A stretch of 33,701 nt of DNA from Iphinoe sp. HA4291-MV1. GTDB taxonomy: Bacteria; Cyanobacteriota; Cyanobacteriia; Cyanobacteriales; Nostocaceae. Position numbers and translations under genes: made by a program. The DNA lies in the NCBI GenBank assembly GCA_019359415.1, contig JAHHHH010000081.1, forward strand, positions 1 through 33,701, read 5' to 3'. Under the pieces are notes generated by a model, which was given only the letters and a program-made list of their open reading frames with translations, ran no database searches and was not told where the DNA came from. The stretch's first letter is position 1. Every line of letters starts with the position of its first letter. Below are positions 1-9,660 of this stretch, piece after piece.

Positions 1-365
1 TGGTAACAAACCCCAGAAGTGAAAACTTTCCTAGCAGTCAGTCAACGGTAGTGCAAGCCAAATTTGTCAATGAGCGCGATCGCGCTGATCCACTTGTGCA
101 AAAAACAAACTCTTTGGCAGGCGAGACGCCTACCCCACAAGATTTTTTGGTAACAAACCCCAGAAGTGAAAACTTTCCTAGCAGTCAGTCAACGGTAGTG
201 CAAGCCAAATTTGTCAATGAGCGCGATCGCGCTGATCCACTTGTGCAAAAAACAAACTCTTTGGCAGGCGAGACACCTACCCCACAAGAGTTTTTGGTAA
301 CAAACCCCAGAAGTGAAAACTTTCCTAGCAGTCAGTCAACGGTAGTGCAAGCCAAATTTGTGAGT
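1..365 (+). repeat. 147-bp in-frame tandem repeat
   Basis: Full units run 51-197 and 198-344. A third begins at 345 and diverges after about 20 bp, and the tail of an earlier unit occupies 1-50. Units are nearly identical (for example GAGACGCC versus GAGACACC), so the expansion is recent. Each unit carries a HIP1 palindrome (AGCGCGATCGCGCT) and a stretch resembling an intergenic cyanobacterial repeat (GCCTACCCCACAAGA). The total number of units cannot be known because the array leaves the window. Confidence 0.95.
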
Positions 366-1094
366 GGAACAGATGGCAGCCTTTTATCGCCCAAACCAAC
401 TCCTATCAGTGCTACGTTACCAATTGAGAAACCGCCACTTGAGCAAAGTTTAAGTCTCAATTCCTCAAATTTATTGTTGAAAACACAGGCAATAGGGGAT
501 TTATCTAGAGAAACAAGCCAAAATCCAATACCTATTGTGCAGGCGCGATCGCAACCATTACCTGCTGGCGATCGCGGTATTTCTCTTGGGGAAAACTTGC
601 CCACTGTTCAGGAGTTGACAGGGGAAGCGATTCTCCTTTGGAGACGCTGCGCGAACGCATTCGATTCCATCACCGCACTGCCAAATTTATCTGGAGAAAC
701 CAGCCAAAATCCAAAATCCGTGCTGGAAAGTTCTGAGGAACAAAAACCGATGCTCAGATTTTCTGCAAAATCTCAAAATCCTATAAGTTGGTCTGGATTA
801 GAAATTCCGCTTTTATTTTCCAATCACCCTGTTAATCCAGAATCAGTGGAGGCAGAATCGGGAGTACCAAACCCAGGTATTACGGGAATGTCGAGAAATC
901 AACCCATGACCCAAACTACGGGATTATCGAAAGAGGTTTCTTTGCATCTACAGTCTCATCAAGAATCCAATATACAACAACCCAACATCGAAACACCAAT
1001 CGATTTAGAGGCATTAACAGATAAAGTAGAACGCAATCTCATGCAGCGGTTAATTATAGAAAGCGAACGCCGAGGAAGAAAAACATGGAGTTAG
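3..1094 (+). CDS. Repeat-rich eCIS protein preceding the LysM gene (5' end outside window)
   Basis: The reading frame is open from base 3, so the GTG at 51 is probably internal and the gene is truncated by the window edge. The visible N-terminal part is a 49-residue tandem repeat beginning VVQAKFVNERD. A low-complexity Pro/Ser/Asn-rich middle follows, then a charged C-terminal helix (LTDKVERNLMQRL then ESERRGRK). The stop overlaps the next gene by 10 bp, so it belongs to the structural operon. From memory of eCIS loci, the gene before the LysM adaptor often ends in such an ERERRG-like helix; this is inference. A palindromic repeat at 627-658 is translated in frame as EAILLWRRCANA, so the disordered middle tolerates insertions. 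Function is not recognised; it could be an adaptor between tube and baseplate or a non-enzymatic linker. Confidence 0.6.
   Translation, partial: VTNPRSENFPSSQSTVVQAKFVNERDRADPLVQKTNSLAGETPTPQDFLVTNPRSENFPSSQSTVVQAKFVNERDRADPLVQKTNSLAGETPTPQEFLVTNPRSENFPSSQSTVVQAKFVSGTDGSLLSPKPTPISATLPIEKPPLEQSLSLNSSNLLLKTQAIGDLSRETSQNPIPIVQARSQPLPAGDRGISLGENLPTVQELTGEAILLWRRCANAFDSITALPNLSGETSQNPKSVLESSEEQKPMLRFSAKSQNPISWSGLEIPLLFSNHPVNPESVEAESGVPNPGITGMSRNQPMTQTTGLSKEVSLHLQSHQESNIQQPNIETPIDLEALTDKVERNLMQRLIIESERRGRKTWS
627..658 (+). repeat. Palindromic repeat inside coding sequence
   Basis: The segment starts GCGATTCTCCTTTGGAGACG and continues CTGCGCGAACGC. It is the reverse complement of the GCGTCTCCAAAGGAGAATCGC motif found at 17853, 27337 and 28283 in effector leaders. 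Here it is read in frame with no stop. Confidence 0.8.
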
Positions 1095-1768
1095 AAAAAC
1101 TCAAAATTTTCGTTGAAAAAAAAATTCCAACTTTTGATGAAGCTCAACCGATTATAGCTCTTTTCAATCCCCAGCAAATTTCAATTTCTAAGACGGGATG
1201 GCAGGGGCAAGGTAATAGCCTCCAACCAGCAGAAGAGTCAGCAACTTTAACCGTAGAGTTGTTTTTCGATACTAGTTTGTTAAATGCCAAACAGAGTATG
1301 AGCGATATCGGTAGTGTTATTGGACTGAATTTGTCAGGTAGCAGCCGACTAAAAGACGTTCGAGATTACACTAAAAAAATTTATCACCTGACTGAAAAAA
1401 AGAGTGGTTTAGGTGCGATACCCAGACCTCCTATTTGCAAACTGAAATGGGGACACAATACAGTTTTATTTCAAGGAGTTCTCAAGCAGTTAACTAAAAC
1501 ATTTACTCGTTTTTTGGCGAATGGAACACCAGTTCGGGCAAAGCTGAATTGCACGTTTGAGGAATGGATACCGCCAGAAATCAAACAAAAAGAGCAAAAC
1601 CCAATCGATGACCCAATTCGCATCGTGCGGCGTGGAGAAACATTGACTAGTATTGCTGCGGAAGAATACAACGATCCTGCACTTTGGAGAATCATTGCTG
1701 TTGCCAATCGCCTCGATAATCCGCGCCAAATTGCTCCCGGTCAGCGCCTCACTGTACCACCACTTTGA
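1085..1768 (+). CDS. LysM-containing tube/baseplate adaptor (Afp7-like)
   Basis: 227 residues. The N-terminal about 165 residues resemble the contractile injection system tube-type domain (FNPQQISISKTGWQ near residues 28-42, then AEESATLTVELFFDT). The C-terminal about 50 residues are a LysM motif (IRIVRRGETLTSIAAEEY to PGQRLTVPPL). In phage and eCIS tails this protein sits at the junction of inner tube and baseplate. It overlaps the preceding gene by 10 bp and is followed directly by the spike gene, which suggests translational coupling. Length and domain order fit the Afp7/Pvc7 family. Confidence 0.88.
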   Translation: MELEKLKIFVEKKIPTFDEAQPIIALFNPQQISISKTGWQGQGNSLQPAEESATLTVELFFDTSLLNAKQSMSDIGSVIGLNLSGSSRLKDVRDYTKKIYHLTEKKSGLGAIPRPPICKLKWGHNTVLFQGVLKQLTKTFTRFLANGTPVRAKLNCTFEEWIPPEIKQKEQNPIDDPIRIVRRGETLTSIAAEEYNDPALWRIIAVANRLDNPRQIAPGQRLTVPPL

Positions 1769-1783
1769 TTGTTAAAAATAGAA

Positions 1784-2851
1784 ATGTCTCAACCTAAAGG
1801 TACTGAAATCCTCACCCCTCAAGTCAAAATTACGATCGCCGGCAAACCTCTCTCACCTGAAGCGATCGCCGATTTGTCAAGCGTGACCGTGGTGGAAGAC
1901 CTAGAAGGTGCGGGGATGTTTACCCTGCAATTAAAGACTTGGGATTTGGTAAAAGGCGAACTGACATGGATAGATCACAACTTATTTGACTGCGGCAATA
2001 CTGTGGAAATTCAAATGGGTTACGCGAAATTAGAAACGCTAATTATTGGCGATATTACGGGATTAGAACCTAGCTTTTCCCAAGATTCTGCACCCACATT
2101 GACTGTACGAGGTCACGATCTCAGTCATCGTTTAATGCGGGGAACCCAAAGGCGCAGTTTTTTGGAAATGAAAGACAGCGAAATTGCAAGTCTTATTGCT
2201 AGCGAACGGGGATTAGATGCCAAAGTTGAGGATAGCAAAGAAAAATTAAATCACGTTTTGCAATCAAATAAAACTGATTGGGAATTTTTGCAAGATCGGG
2301 CGAAACGGATTGGGTATGAAGTGTTAGTTAAAAACAAAACTCTATATTTTCGTCCGCCACGAAATGCCAGCAGTCAAGTACTAAAACTAAATCGCGCCGA
2401 CGATTTGCTAGACTTCTCTGCCCGACTGAGTACGATGAATCAGGTCGGACAGGTGGAAGTTCGGGGTTGGGACCCTCAAAAGAAAGAGTTGTTTATTAGC
2501 AAGGCAGGTGTTGGTAATGAAACTACTCAAATGAAAGGTTCTATTAGCGGGCCGAAGGTCGCTAACCAAGAATTTGGTAAGACGAGTCACACGATCGCCA
2601 ATGTCATAGTTTCTAGTCAAGCAGAAGCAAATCAAATTGCCTTAAAACTGTTCAACGAAATGGCATTGAACTATATCACTGGTGATGGCAGTTGTTTGGG
2701 TCGTACAGATTTACACCCCGGTACGACGATAGAAATCACTGGCATTGGTAAGCACTTTAGTGGGTCTTATTATGTTAAGGCTGTTACTCATTCTTACAGC
2801 AAAAATCAAGGTTATCGCACTCAATTTTCAGTAAAAAGGAATGCGAGTTGA
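1784..2851 (+). CDS. Late control D / VgrG N-terminal-like spike hub
   Basis: 355 residues from the ATG at 1784; a TTG at 1769 immediately after the previous stop is possible but less likely. Family features are the ITIAGKPLSPE opening, the central SLIASERGLDAK and NKTDWEFLQDRAKRIGYEV segments, and the PGTTIEITGIGKHFSGSYYV ending, as in phage gpD and the gp27-like part of VgrG. It should form the trimeric hub carrying the spike. In Afp8 hub and spike are one polypeptide; here the gp5-like part is a separate gene 43 bp downstream, a split seen in many cyanobacterial and actinobacterial eCIS. Confidence 0.88.
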   Translation: MSQPKGTEILTPQVKITIAGKPLSPEAIADLSSVTVVEDLEGAGMFTLQLKTWDLVKGELTWIDHNLFDCGNTVEIQMGYAKLETLIIGDITGLEPSFSQDSAPTLTVRGHDLSHRLMRGTQRRSFLEMKDSEIASLIASERGLDAKVEDSKEKLNHVLQSNKTDWEFLQDRAKRIGYEVLVKNKTLYFRPPRNASSQVLKLNRADDLLDFSARLSTMNQVGQVEVRGWDPQKKELFISKAGVGNETTQMKGSISGPKVANQEFGKTSHTIANVIVSSQAEANQIALKLFNEMALNYITGDGSCLGRTDLHPGTTIEITGIGKHFSGSYYVKAVTHSYSKNQGYRTQFSVKRNAS

Positions 2852-2894
2852 TGTTCTATTTTCCTATTTATACCACACATATAGAGAGTCATAA

Positions 2895-3584
2895 ATGACA
2901 GGTGAAATACTCAATTTATTTGCTCAATCAGAAGGTAGTGATCGCTTTTATGGCGTGACGATCGGTATAGTTACCAATAATCAAGATGACGAAGGACTGG
3001 GGCGAGTTAAAGTAAAATTGCCTCGGATATCTGATACAGATGAGAGTTGTTGGGCAAGGGTATTGACTCCAATGGCAGGAAAGGAAAGAGGTATCTATTT
3101 TTTGCCGGAACTTCTTGATGAGGTATTAGTTGCTTTTGATCAAGGGGATGTTAATTTCCCATACATTTTAGGGAGTTTATGGAATGGTAAAGATAAACCG
3201 CCAGCAACGAATGATGATGGTAAGAATAACAAGCGACTGCTTAAATCCCGCAGCGGTCATCAAATTATTTTGGACGATACGAAAGATGCCGAAAAAATTA
3301 TCATTCAAGATTCAACTGGGAAAAACGAGATCGTTATCGATTCTAAAAACAATGCCATGATGCTCAAAGTAGAAAAAGACTTAACGATTGAAGCCAAAGG
3401 AAAAATTAGTCTAAAAACGAGCGGTGGCGATTTAGCTATTGAGTGCAATAACCTCAATATTCAAGCGAAACAAAATTGTGAAATTAAGGCTAATGCTAAC
3501 TGCAATATTGAGGCTAATTCTGGAATAGGAATTAAATGTTTGGCAGGTGTAAAAATCAATGACGGTGCTTTGGAGGTGACATAA
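2895..3584 (+). CDS. gp5/VgrG-like spike protein with OB fold and beta-helix
   Basis: 229 residues. The N-terminal half has the phage baseplate V / gp5 OB-fold signature (GVTIGIVTNNQDDEGLGRVK, then VLVAFDQGDVNFPYILGSLW near residues 75-95). The C-terminal half is a run of short strands rich in I/K/E/N (KISLKTSGGDLAIECNNLNI and similar), as expected for the triple-stranded beta-helix of a spike. It would form the membrane-piercing needle under the hub. The stop overlaps the ATG of the PAAR gene (TAATG), indicating coupled translation. It represents the C-terminal portion of an Afp8-type spike. Confidence 0.9.
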   Translation: MTGEILNLFAQSEGSDRFYGVTIGIVTNNQDDEGLGRVKVKLPRISDTDESCWARVLTPMAGKERGIYFLPELLDEVLVAFDQGDVNFPYILGSLWNGKDKPPATNDDGKNNKRLLKSRSGHQIILDDTKDAEKIIIQDSTGKNEIVIDSKNNAMMLKVEKDLTIEAKGKISLKTSGGDLAIECNNLNIQAKQNCEIKANANCNIEANSGIGIKCLAGVKINDGALEVT

Positions 3585-3907
3585 TGCCAGGAACTTTATT
3601 GCACGTAGGCGCAACGGTAAATTGCGCTCATCAAGGACAAGCGCAGCCCACTTCTGTAAATCCAAGGGTGAAAGTAATGGGTAATCCTGTGGTGACTCAA
3701 GCTTTTCCTTATGCGATCGCAGGCTGTACAAATCCCCCACCCCCTAACAATGTAGGCCCTTGCACCGCAGCCCAGTGGACTAGCGCCGCTACTAGAGTTA
3801 AAGTCATGGGACAACCCGTTTTATTGCAGGATAGTAAAGCAATTTGTCTGCCCACAAATACGCCATTAACTGTTGCTGTCACTCAAACGCGCATCAAAGG
3901 AATTTAA
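3584..3907 (+). CDS. PAAR-like spike tip (Afp10-like)
   Basis: 107 residues. It shows the PAAR-like layout: an N-terminal MPGTLLHVGATVNCAHQG, two copies of an RVKVMG(N/Q)PV motif (near residues 28 and 71), and a Pro-rich loop between them. PAAR proteins fold into a small cone that sharpens the spike and can carry effectors. The ATG overlaps the preceding stop by one base. The four cysteines (C14, C48, C60, C88) could bind a metal or form disulfides; this is inference. Confidence 0.85.
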   Translation: MPGTLLHVGATVNCAHQGQAQPTSVNPRVKVMGNPVVTQAFPYAIAGCTNPPPPNNVGPCTAAQWTSAATRVKVMGQPVLLQDSKAICLPTNTPLTVAVTQTRIKGI

Positions 3908-3914
3908 AGGAACA

Positions 3915-4298
3915 ATGAATACTAATTTTCTCGGTGTCGGGTGGACATCCCCAGTTAAAGTAGAAAACAATCAAATTGTCATGGCGCATTATGAAGAGTG
4001 CGTTCGCCAATCAATTTGGATGATATTAAGTACCGCCAGAGGAGAACGGTTGATGCGTCCAGATTTTGGTTGTGGAATTCACGATTTGGTGTTTGCAAAC
4101 AATAGTGCTGGCACGATTGGAACGGCGATTGATGAAGTGCGTCAAGCGTTAATTCAATGGGAACCGCGCATCGATGTGTTGGATGTAGATGCAAGTCCCG
4201 ATCCCAAGCAACCAAACCGATTGCTGATCCAGGTTAATTATCAAGTTCGTACGACAAATAATCGATTCAATTTGGTTTATCCATTCTATTTGAGCTAA
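3915..4298 (+). CDS. gp25-like baseplate wedge protein (Afp9-like)
   Basis: 127 residues from the ATG at 3915, preceded by AAAGGAAC. A longer frame from 3873 overlaps the PAAR gene and is less likely. The family signature is clear: an N-terminal FLGVGWTSPV, a central RQSIWMILSTARGERLMRP followed by DFGCGIHDLVF, and a C-terminal beta-rich region (NRLLIQVNYQVRTTNNRFNL). gp25 proteins connect baseplate wedges to the first sheath ring. It sits six bases before the large baseplate J gene, in the usual eCIS order except that the PAAR gene comes first. Confidence 0.92.
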   Translation: MNTNFLGVGWTSPVKVENNQIVMAHYEECVRQSIWMILSTARGERLMRPDFGCGIHDLVFANNSAGTIGTAIDEVRQALIQWEPRIDVLDVDASPDPKQPNRLLIQVNYQVRTTNNRFNLVYPFYLS

Positions 4299-4303
4299 TT
4301 CCT

Positions 4304-7300
4304 ATGTCGATTCAACCGCCAAAAATTGACAAACGTACCTATGAAGATATAGTCGAACAAACGGTAAAGTTAGTACAAGATTATACTGACGCTCAGGAAA
4401 GTGTCGATAATAAACCAGAATTTTTGCGCGATCGCATTCTCGCTGAGGATATCACAAATACTGAAGGCAATATCGTCAAAGCAGGTACGTTAATCGACGC
4501 AGAATTAGCAGATGCGATCGCCAAAGTCAAAGATTTAACACAAGTTAATGTTAAGGGCGGCTGGTTGAAACCTCAAAAACCTGACGCAGGTTTGGCGCTA
4601 ATTCGCATATTTGGGCGCATGGCAGCCACAGTAAGCGATCGCCTAAATCGAGTCCCAGAAAAAAACTTTCTCGCCTTTCTAGATTTGCTCGGTACGCAAA
4701 TTTTACCACCCCAGCCCGCGCGAGTTCCCTTAACTTTTTCTCTGGCATCTGGCGTACCTGAAAGTACAACAGCTTTGGTTCCCGCTTATACGCAAATCTC
4801 CGCGCCACCTACTGAGGGAGAAGAGGAAGAAGTTGTCTTTGAGACAGAAAGCGATGTGCTGATAACGCCAGTGCAATTGCAAGCGGTATTTGTCCGAGAT
4901 TTAAAGGCAGATCAAGCGGTATTTGTCCGAGATTTAAAGGCAGATACATATAGCGAGCGCACATTACAAGCAACAAGTGGTAATCATGCTTTCTTTGCTT
5001 TTGAAGGAGATACTCAAATTGAACACAGTCTTTACTTAGCTAGCGAACTCTTCACATTACCTGACCATAAAAAAGTCACGTTAACTGTTCAATCCTCGAA
5101 CGCAGAAGATTGGAAGAAGTTATCTCTCGATTGGTCTTATTGGGATGGAATTGATTGGCGATCGCTATTAAGTCAGACTTCAACAAATCCGGTCATAATT
5201 TCCAACTTTCCAGCTATTACTCACCATACAATTGATGATTTAAATGCTCCTTGGTTGCGTGTTAAATTGCTTTCACCGCTTGCAGCATCACCCCAAATTA
5301 ATAGTATCACCGCCACCGTTAACATCGAAGGAAACAATTTAGCTCCCGAACGATGCTTTTTCAACACTATTCCTATTGATTTGAGTAAAGATTTTTATCC
5401 CTTTGGCGAACAACCACGTTTTAATGACACTTTCTATATTGCCAGCCAAGCCATGTCATTAGAAAAGGCCACAGTAACGGTGACAGTGACGTTGAGTAAA
5501 AATTTACCTATTAATCCGAATGGCGGTGATGTGGAAGTGGATTGGGAGGCTTGGGATGGAAGTAGTTGGGAAGCCTTGAAACCCACTGCCAAAAACATTA
5601 ATGGACAACCAATTACAGATTTAAAGCTTTCACCAATCAAATTTACAGCAAGTGGCAAGGTAGAGTTTACACTCTCGAAACCTGGAACTCAAATTTCAGT
5701 AAATGACGAGACTAATTACTGGCTTCGTATTCGGATTATCAAAGGAAATTATGGGAGTGGAAATGCGTTAGGTCAACTCGTTACTTTGACTTACTTAAGC
5801 AAAGCAGCAAACGACACAGACACACTAACTGTTCAAAATGTGAGAGGCTTTATGCTGGGCGATCCTGTTTTGATTGTGGCTGGTAACAACTCACAAACAG
5901 GTTCAATTAAAGATATTAATTTAGCTGATAAAAAGCTCATTTTAGCAAACAAAATTAACCCAGATTTACCAGCAGGAGCGACAGTGATGCTAAACTCATC
6001 TGCTAGTTTCGCACCGCCATCAGTTAGCTCTCTCCAACTCGACTATAAGTATGTAATCGATAACTTTTCTAATTTCACTTTTGTAACTTACAATAATTTC
6101 ACGTATGTGAAAGAGGTTATTAATAAAAATAATACTGAATTCTCACCGTTTACTCGTTTAACTGATACCAAAAGATACTTATATTTAGGTTTTGATCGCC
6201 CATTTCCCAATCGAGCGATCGCGCTTTATTTCCAAGTCGAATCTCCACCCGCAAAAGAATTATCAGCCGCAACTACCAATCCTGCCAAACCCCGCTTAGT
6301 TTGGGAATATTCCAACGGCAAAGATTGGACGAAATTGAGCGTTATTGATGAAACGGCTGCTTTTAGCGATCGCGGACTAATTAAATTTATCGGGCCATCT
6401 GACTTTACCGCAACTCAGGAGTTTAATCAAACCCTCTATTGGTTGCGAGTTTATTGTGAAAAAGGCGAATTTCGAGTGCAACCGCGCTTGCGTCGCATCC
6501 TGACAAATACGATTTGGGCAAGTCAAACTACAAGGCAGCAAAATGAAATTTTAGGCGGCAGTAATGGCAACCCCAATCAAATATTCCGCACCGTGAAATC
6601 TACCATTTTACCCGGTCAGCAATTGGAGATCCAAGAACAAAAAATTCCCTCTCTAGAAGAACAAATTGCCATTGAAAAATTAGAAGGAAAAGACGCAATT
6701 ACCATTATTCGAGATGAGAAGGGAGATGTAGAAACTGTGTGGGTGCGATGGCATGAAGTTTCAGATTTTTATCAGTCGGGAATGGGCGATCGCCACTACA
6801 CTGTCAACCGTTTAACCGGAGAAATTAAGTTTGGCGACGGACAGCAAGGAATGATACCGCCTCAAGGTCGCAACAACATTCGCATGGCGCGATATAAAAC
6901 TGATGGCGGGACGAAGGGTAACAAGCCTGCTCAAACCATTACCCAGTTAAAAACATCAATTCCTTTTATTAATAGCGTCATTAATTTGGAACCTGCTGGC
7001 GGCGGTGCCGATCGAGAAGCGATCGAACGAGTTAAAGAACGGGGGCCTAAGGTGCTGCGACACCGGGGTAGAGCAGTCACGGTGCAAGACTTTGAGGACT
7101 TGGCTTATGAAGCATCACCGGATGTGGGGAGAGTAAAAGCGATCGCTCCCAACCAAATCGAGCAAGTAACAAACAATACCCCAACACTTGACTCACTCAA
7201 TCCACTCGATCCCAAATTGTGGTTAGACCCAAAAAAGTCAGATCCCAAGTTGGACGAACACAACAAAGTTCAGAATGTGGGTCAAGTCACGCTCCTAATT

Positions 7301-7729
7301 GTACCCAATAGTTCGGCTCCCCAACCCGTACCCAGTTTGGCGCTCATTGAGCAAGTAGAAACTTACATCCGAGCGCGTTGTAACCCCACAATCAACCTTG
7401 TGGTAGCAGGGCCAGATTGGCAGGAGATTTCGGTCACGGCTGAGGTGGTTCCTGTATCTTTAGATGTGGCAGATGCGGTGAGATTAGCGGTGATTAAACG
7501 CTTGCAAGAATTCCTACATCCCCTAACTGGGGGGAAACAGAGACAGGGGTGGGCTTTCGGTCGTCAGCCTTATATGTCGGATTTCTATGCTGTCATCGAA
7601 GCAGTTCCGGGAGTAGACCACATTCATTCTCTGACTCTGAATGAACTCAACGTCAAGTTGTTATCCGCCCACCAGTTAGTTTACTCCGGTATACACAACA
7701 TTACGATTTTGTCAAAGGAAGAAGTCTAA
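4304..7729 (+). CDS. Large baseplate J-like wedge protein (Afp11-like)
   Basis: 1141 residues. The N-terminus ([20 protein letters not shown] and [20 protein letters not shown]) and the C-terminal J module ([20 protein letters not shown] near residue 925; [36 protein letters not shown]) identify the gp6/gpJ wedge family. The long central beta-rich region with repeated W-x-W-exposed segments ([24 protein letters not shown]) suggests surface-exposed, possibly carbohydrate-type domains; that reading is inference. Afp11-type proteins build the baseplate ring. The stop is followed after two bases by a second J protein. A 33-bp tandem duplication at 4880-4945 repeats [11 protein letters not shown]. 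Confidence 0.92.
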   Translation: MSIQPPKIDKRTYEDIVEQTVKLVQDYTDAQESVDNKPEFLRDRILAEDITNTEGNIVKAGTLIDAELADAIAKVKDLTQVNVKGGWLKPQKPDAGLALIRIFGRMAATVSDRLNRVPEKNFLAFLDLLGTQILPPQPARVPLTFSLASGVPESTTALVPAYTQISAPPTEGEEEEVVFETESDVLITPVQLQAVFVRDLKADQAVFVRDLKADTYSERTLQATSGNHAFFAFEGDTQIEHSLYLASELFTLPDHKKVTLTVQSSNAEDWKKLSLDWSYWDGIDWRSLLSQTSTNPVIISNFPAITHHTIDDLNAPWLRVKLLSPLAASPQINSITATVNIEGNNLAPERCFFNTIPIDLSKDFYPFGEQPRFNDTFYIASQAMSLEKATVTVTVTLSKNLPINPNGGDVEVDWEAWDGSSWEALKPTAKNINGQPITDLKLSPIKFTASGKVEFTLSKPGTQISVNDETNYWLRIRIIKGNYGSGNALGQLVTLTYLSKAANDTDTLTVQNVRGFMLGDPVLIVAGNNSQTGSIKDINLADKKLILANKINPDLPAGATVMLNSSASFAPPSVSSLQLDYKYVIDNFSNFTFVTYNNFTYVKEVINKNNTEFSPFTRLTDTKRYLYLGFDRPFPNRAIALYFQVESPPAKELSAATTNPAKPRLVWEYSNGKDWTKLSVIDETAAFSDRGLIKFIGPSDFTATQEFNQTLYWLRVYCEKGEFRVQPRLRRILTNTIWASQTTRQQNEILGGSNGNPNQIFRTVKSTILPGQQLEIQEQKIPSLEEQIAIEKLEGKDAITIIRDEKGDVETVWVRWHEVSDFYQSGMGDRHYTVNRLTGEIKFGDGQQGMIPPQGRNNIRMARYKTDGGTKGNKPAQTITQLKTSIPFINSVINLEPAGGGADREAIERVKERGPKVLRHRGRAVTVQDFEDLAYEASPDVGRVKAIAPNQIEQVTNNTPTLDSLNPLDPKLWLDPKKSDPKLDEHNKVQNVGQVTLLIVPNSSAPQPVPSLALIEQVETYIRARCNPTINLVVAGPDWQEISVTAEVVPVSLDVADAVRLAVIKRLQEFLHPLTGGKQRQGWAFGRQPYMSDFYAVIEAVPGVDHIHSLTLNELNVKLLSAHQLVYSGIHNITILSKEEV
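4880..4945 (+). repeat. Exact 33-bp tandem duplication in the baseplate J gene
   Basis: Two identical units, 4880-4912 and 4913-4945, each encode [11 protein letters not shown]. The perfect identity indicates a recent in-frame slippage or duplication. One copy is presumably ancestral. Confidence 0.95.
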
Positions 7730-7731
7730 AT

Positions 7732-8661
7732 ATGTCGATACCCTTACCTAATTTGGATGACCGCACCTATGCCGATTTGGTGGAAGAAGCGGGTGCTTTA
7801 ATTCCGATTGAATATCCAGAGTGGACTGACCACAACCCCAGCGATACTGGAATTATTTTAATTGAGATGCTGGCTTGGTTGATGGAGATGGTACTATACC
7901 GAGTCAATCAAGTGCCAGATCGGAATGTAGAAATGTTTCTCAAGTTGCTTAACGAACCGGAAAAAAAGCTGGACGAGAATTTACATATCGCGATTAGAGA
8001 AACAGTTTTAGATTTGCGGCAGCGCTTCCGAGCTGTTACTCGTGAGGATTTTGAGCAACTGGCGTTAGATTGGTACAGTACGGAAGGGAAGATTGTGCGA
8101 TCGCGTTGCATCCCCAATCGGAATCTAACGCTAACAGACTCCACTAGCAGAAAAAATGAGGCTCCTGGACATATTAGCTTAGTTGTGCTTCCAGAAAGCT
8201 CGGCTAAACCCACTATAGATCTAAAAGAAGCCTTAGATCTAAAAAAAGACTTGTGGAAATATCTGGATGAAAGGCGACTTCTGACAACCCGCCTTCACGT
8301 CGTCGAACCAGACTATTGTTCGCTGACAATCGAGGCGCAGTTATACCTGGAAGATGGTGCTGATTCCCTAAAAGTCCGAAAAAAAGCCAAGCGTGAGGTA
8401 GAACTGTTCTTCCACCCCCTGAATTCGGAACACTACTGGGATGGTAAGGGTTGGCCTTTTGGTCGAAACGTCTACCGTTCGGAACTATACCAATTGCTGG
8501 CTCAAATTCCTGGGGTGGATTATGTCGAGATACTAAAGGTAAACGGTAACGAAAAACTGACTGATATCCCTCTGGAAGATTATCAACTGGTAGCAGTGAA
8601 AGTAGACCAAAAAAGTTTCACAATTATGGAGCGCAGGGGAAATGATTGGAAATCAGTCTAG
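7732..8661 (+). CDS. Second baseplate J-like protein
   Basis: 309 residues. The N-terminal motif ([20 protein letters not shown], then [20 protein letters not shown]) and [14 protein letters not shown] near residue 100 mark a short baseplate J/gp47-like protein. The C-terminal [20 protein letters not shown] and PGVDYVEIL match the end of the large upstream J protein. The pair looks like an ancient duplication in which one copy gained the large central insertion. Two wedge proteins of unequal size next to each other is a common eCIS arrangement. The last 20 bases overlap the next gene. Confidence 0.87.
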   Translation: MSIPLPNLDDRTYADLVEEAGALIPIEYPEWTDHNPSDTGIILIEMLAWLMEMVLYRVNQVPDRNVEMFLKLLNEPEKKLDENLHIAIRETVLDLRQRFRAVTREDFEQLALDWYSTEGKIVRSRCIPNRNLTLTDSTSRKNEAPGHISLVVLPESSAKPTIDLKEALDLKKDLWKYLDERRLLTTRLHVVEPDYCSLTIEAQLYLEDGADSLKVRKKAKREVELFFHPLNSEHYWDGKGWPFGRNVYRSELYQLLAQIPGVDYVEILKVNGNEKLTDIPLEDYQLVAVKVDQKSFTIMERRGNDWKSV

Positions 8662-9616
8662 CCAGATCAGTAGCTATCTGCAATATCTTCCCAGTAGCTT
8701 GCAAGCCGATCCGTTTCTGCGGGATTTATTGCTGGCTTTTGAGCGAATCTTGAGCAATTCTGACCGTCTCGATCCGTCATCTCTTGCACTAGAAGAATAC
8801 ATTGAAGACATTTCTACTTACTTCAATCCAGTTAAAACTCCCCTTGAATTTTTGCCTTGGCTGGCGGGTTGGGTAGCTTTGAGTTTGCGAGATGACTGGG
8901 AGGAGGAAACCAAGCGTCAGTTTATCAATGAAATTGTGCCATTGTATCGTCTGCGTGGCACTAAAACGGGTCTGGAGAAAATCCTGAAGCTTTATCTGAA
9001 AAGCTACAAATTTCCGGAAAAGGTGGAGATTTTTGAGTTTGAGAATCTGCCCAATTACTTTCAAGTCCAGTTGACTATACCCGATCCAGATTTTGATAAG
9101 TATTGGCGTATAGCCAAAATTGCTAAGGCAATTATTGACCAGGAAAAGCCCACTCACACGTTTTATGCCCTGAAAATTTTTGTGCCAACGATGCGGATTA
9201 CGGGTAATTATTACCCATTCAATCTAGCGCAACCCAGTACGATCGCTGCCACTGTGCGTGATGTCAACGATGCGAGTAATATTTTAATACTCAGTATCAA
9301 GGGTTCAGGACAAGCAGAACCCTACGCTCGGCAAGCTGATCAAAAGTTCCCGTTGACAGTCACTTATACTGTGACACCAGAGCAATTTAAACGGGGTGAG
9401 ACATGGCATTTAGCGATCGCTAATTTGAGCAAAGTTTCATCCAAGGTGATAGGAAAAGTTACCATTACCCTCACCGATGATGTTAATACATCTTTGCAAC
9501 AACCGTATAAAGATTTGGAATTCACCCTAGTGTCAGGGTTAAAGATTATTACTTTAGATTCTAAAGGCAACATAGGGAAAAATCCCGACGGAAATACTCA
9601 ATTGGGAACTATTTAA
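8642..9616 (+). CDS. Tail protein I family baseplate component (Afp12-like)
   Basis: 324 residues. The N-terminal about 180 residues carry the phage tail I signature: [40 protein letters not shown] and [20 protein letters not shown]. This domain closes the baseplate and links it to fibres. The C-terminal about 130 residues are beta-rich, with Ig-like character ([20 protein letters not shown]), and may contact the fibre. The ATG lies inside the end of the preceding gene (20-base overlap), so the two are likely made in a fixed ratio. Confidence 0.87.
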   Translation: MIGNQSSQISSYLQYLPSSLQADPFLRDLLLAFERILSNSDRLDPSSLALEEYIEDISTYFNPVKTPLEFLPWLAGWVALSLRDDWEEETKRQFINEIVPLYRLRGTKTGLEKILKLYLKSYKFPEKVEIFEFENLPNYFQVQLTIPDPDFDKYWRIAKIAKAIIDQEKPTHTFYALKIFVPTMRITGNYYPFNLAQPSTIAATVRDVNDASNILILSIKGSGQAEPYARQADQKFPLTVTYTVTPEQFKRGETWHLAIANLSKVSSKVIGKVTITLTDDVNTSLQQPYKDLEFTLVSGLKIITLDSKGNIGKNPDGNTQLGTI

Positions 9617-9660
9617 CCGGGAACCTAAAAACACAATTTAGCCAAGCAAGGACAACAATT

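Noticed and set aside
1-365. CRISPR array suggested by regular repeats at the left edge
   Set aside because: The 147-bp units are contiguous without variable spacers and are translated in frame as protein repeats.
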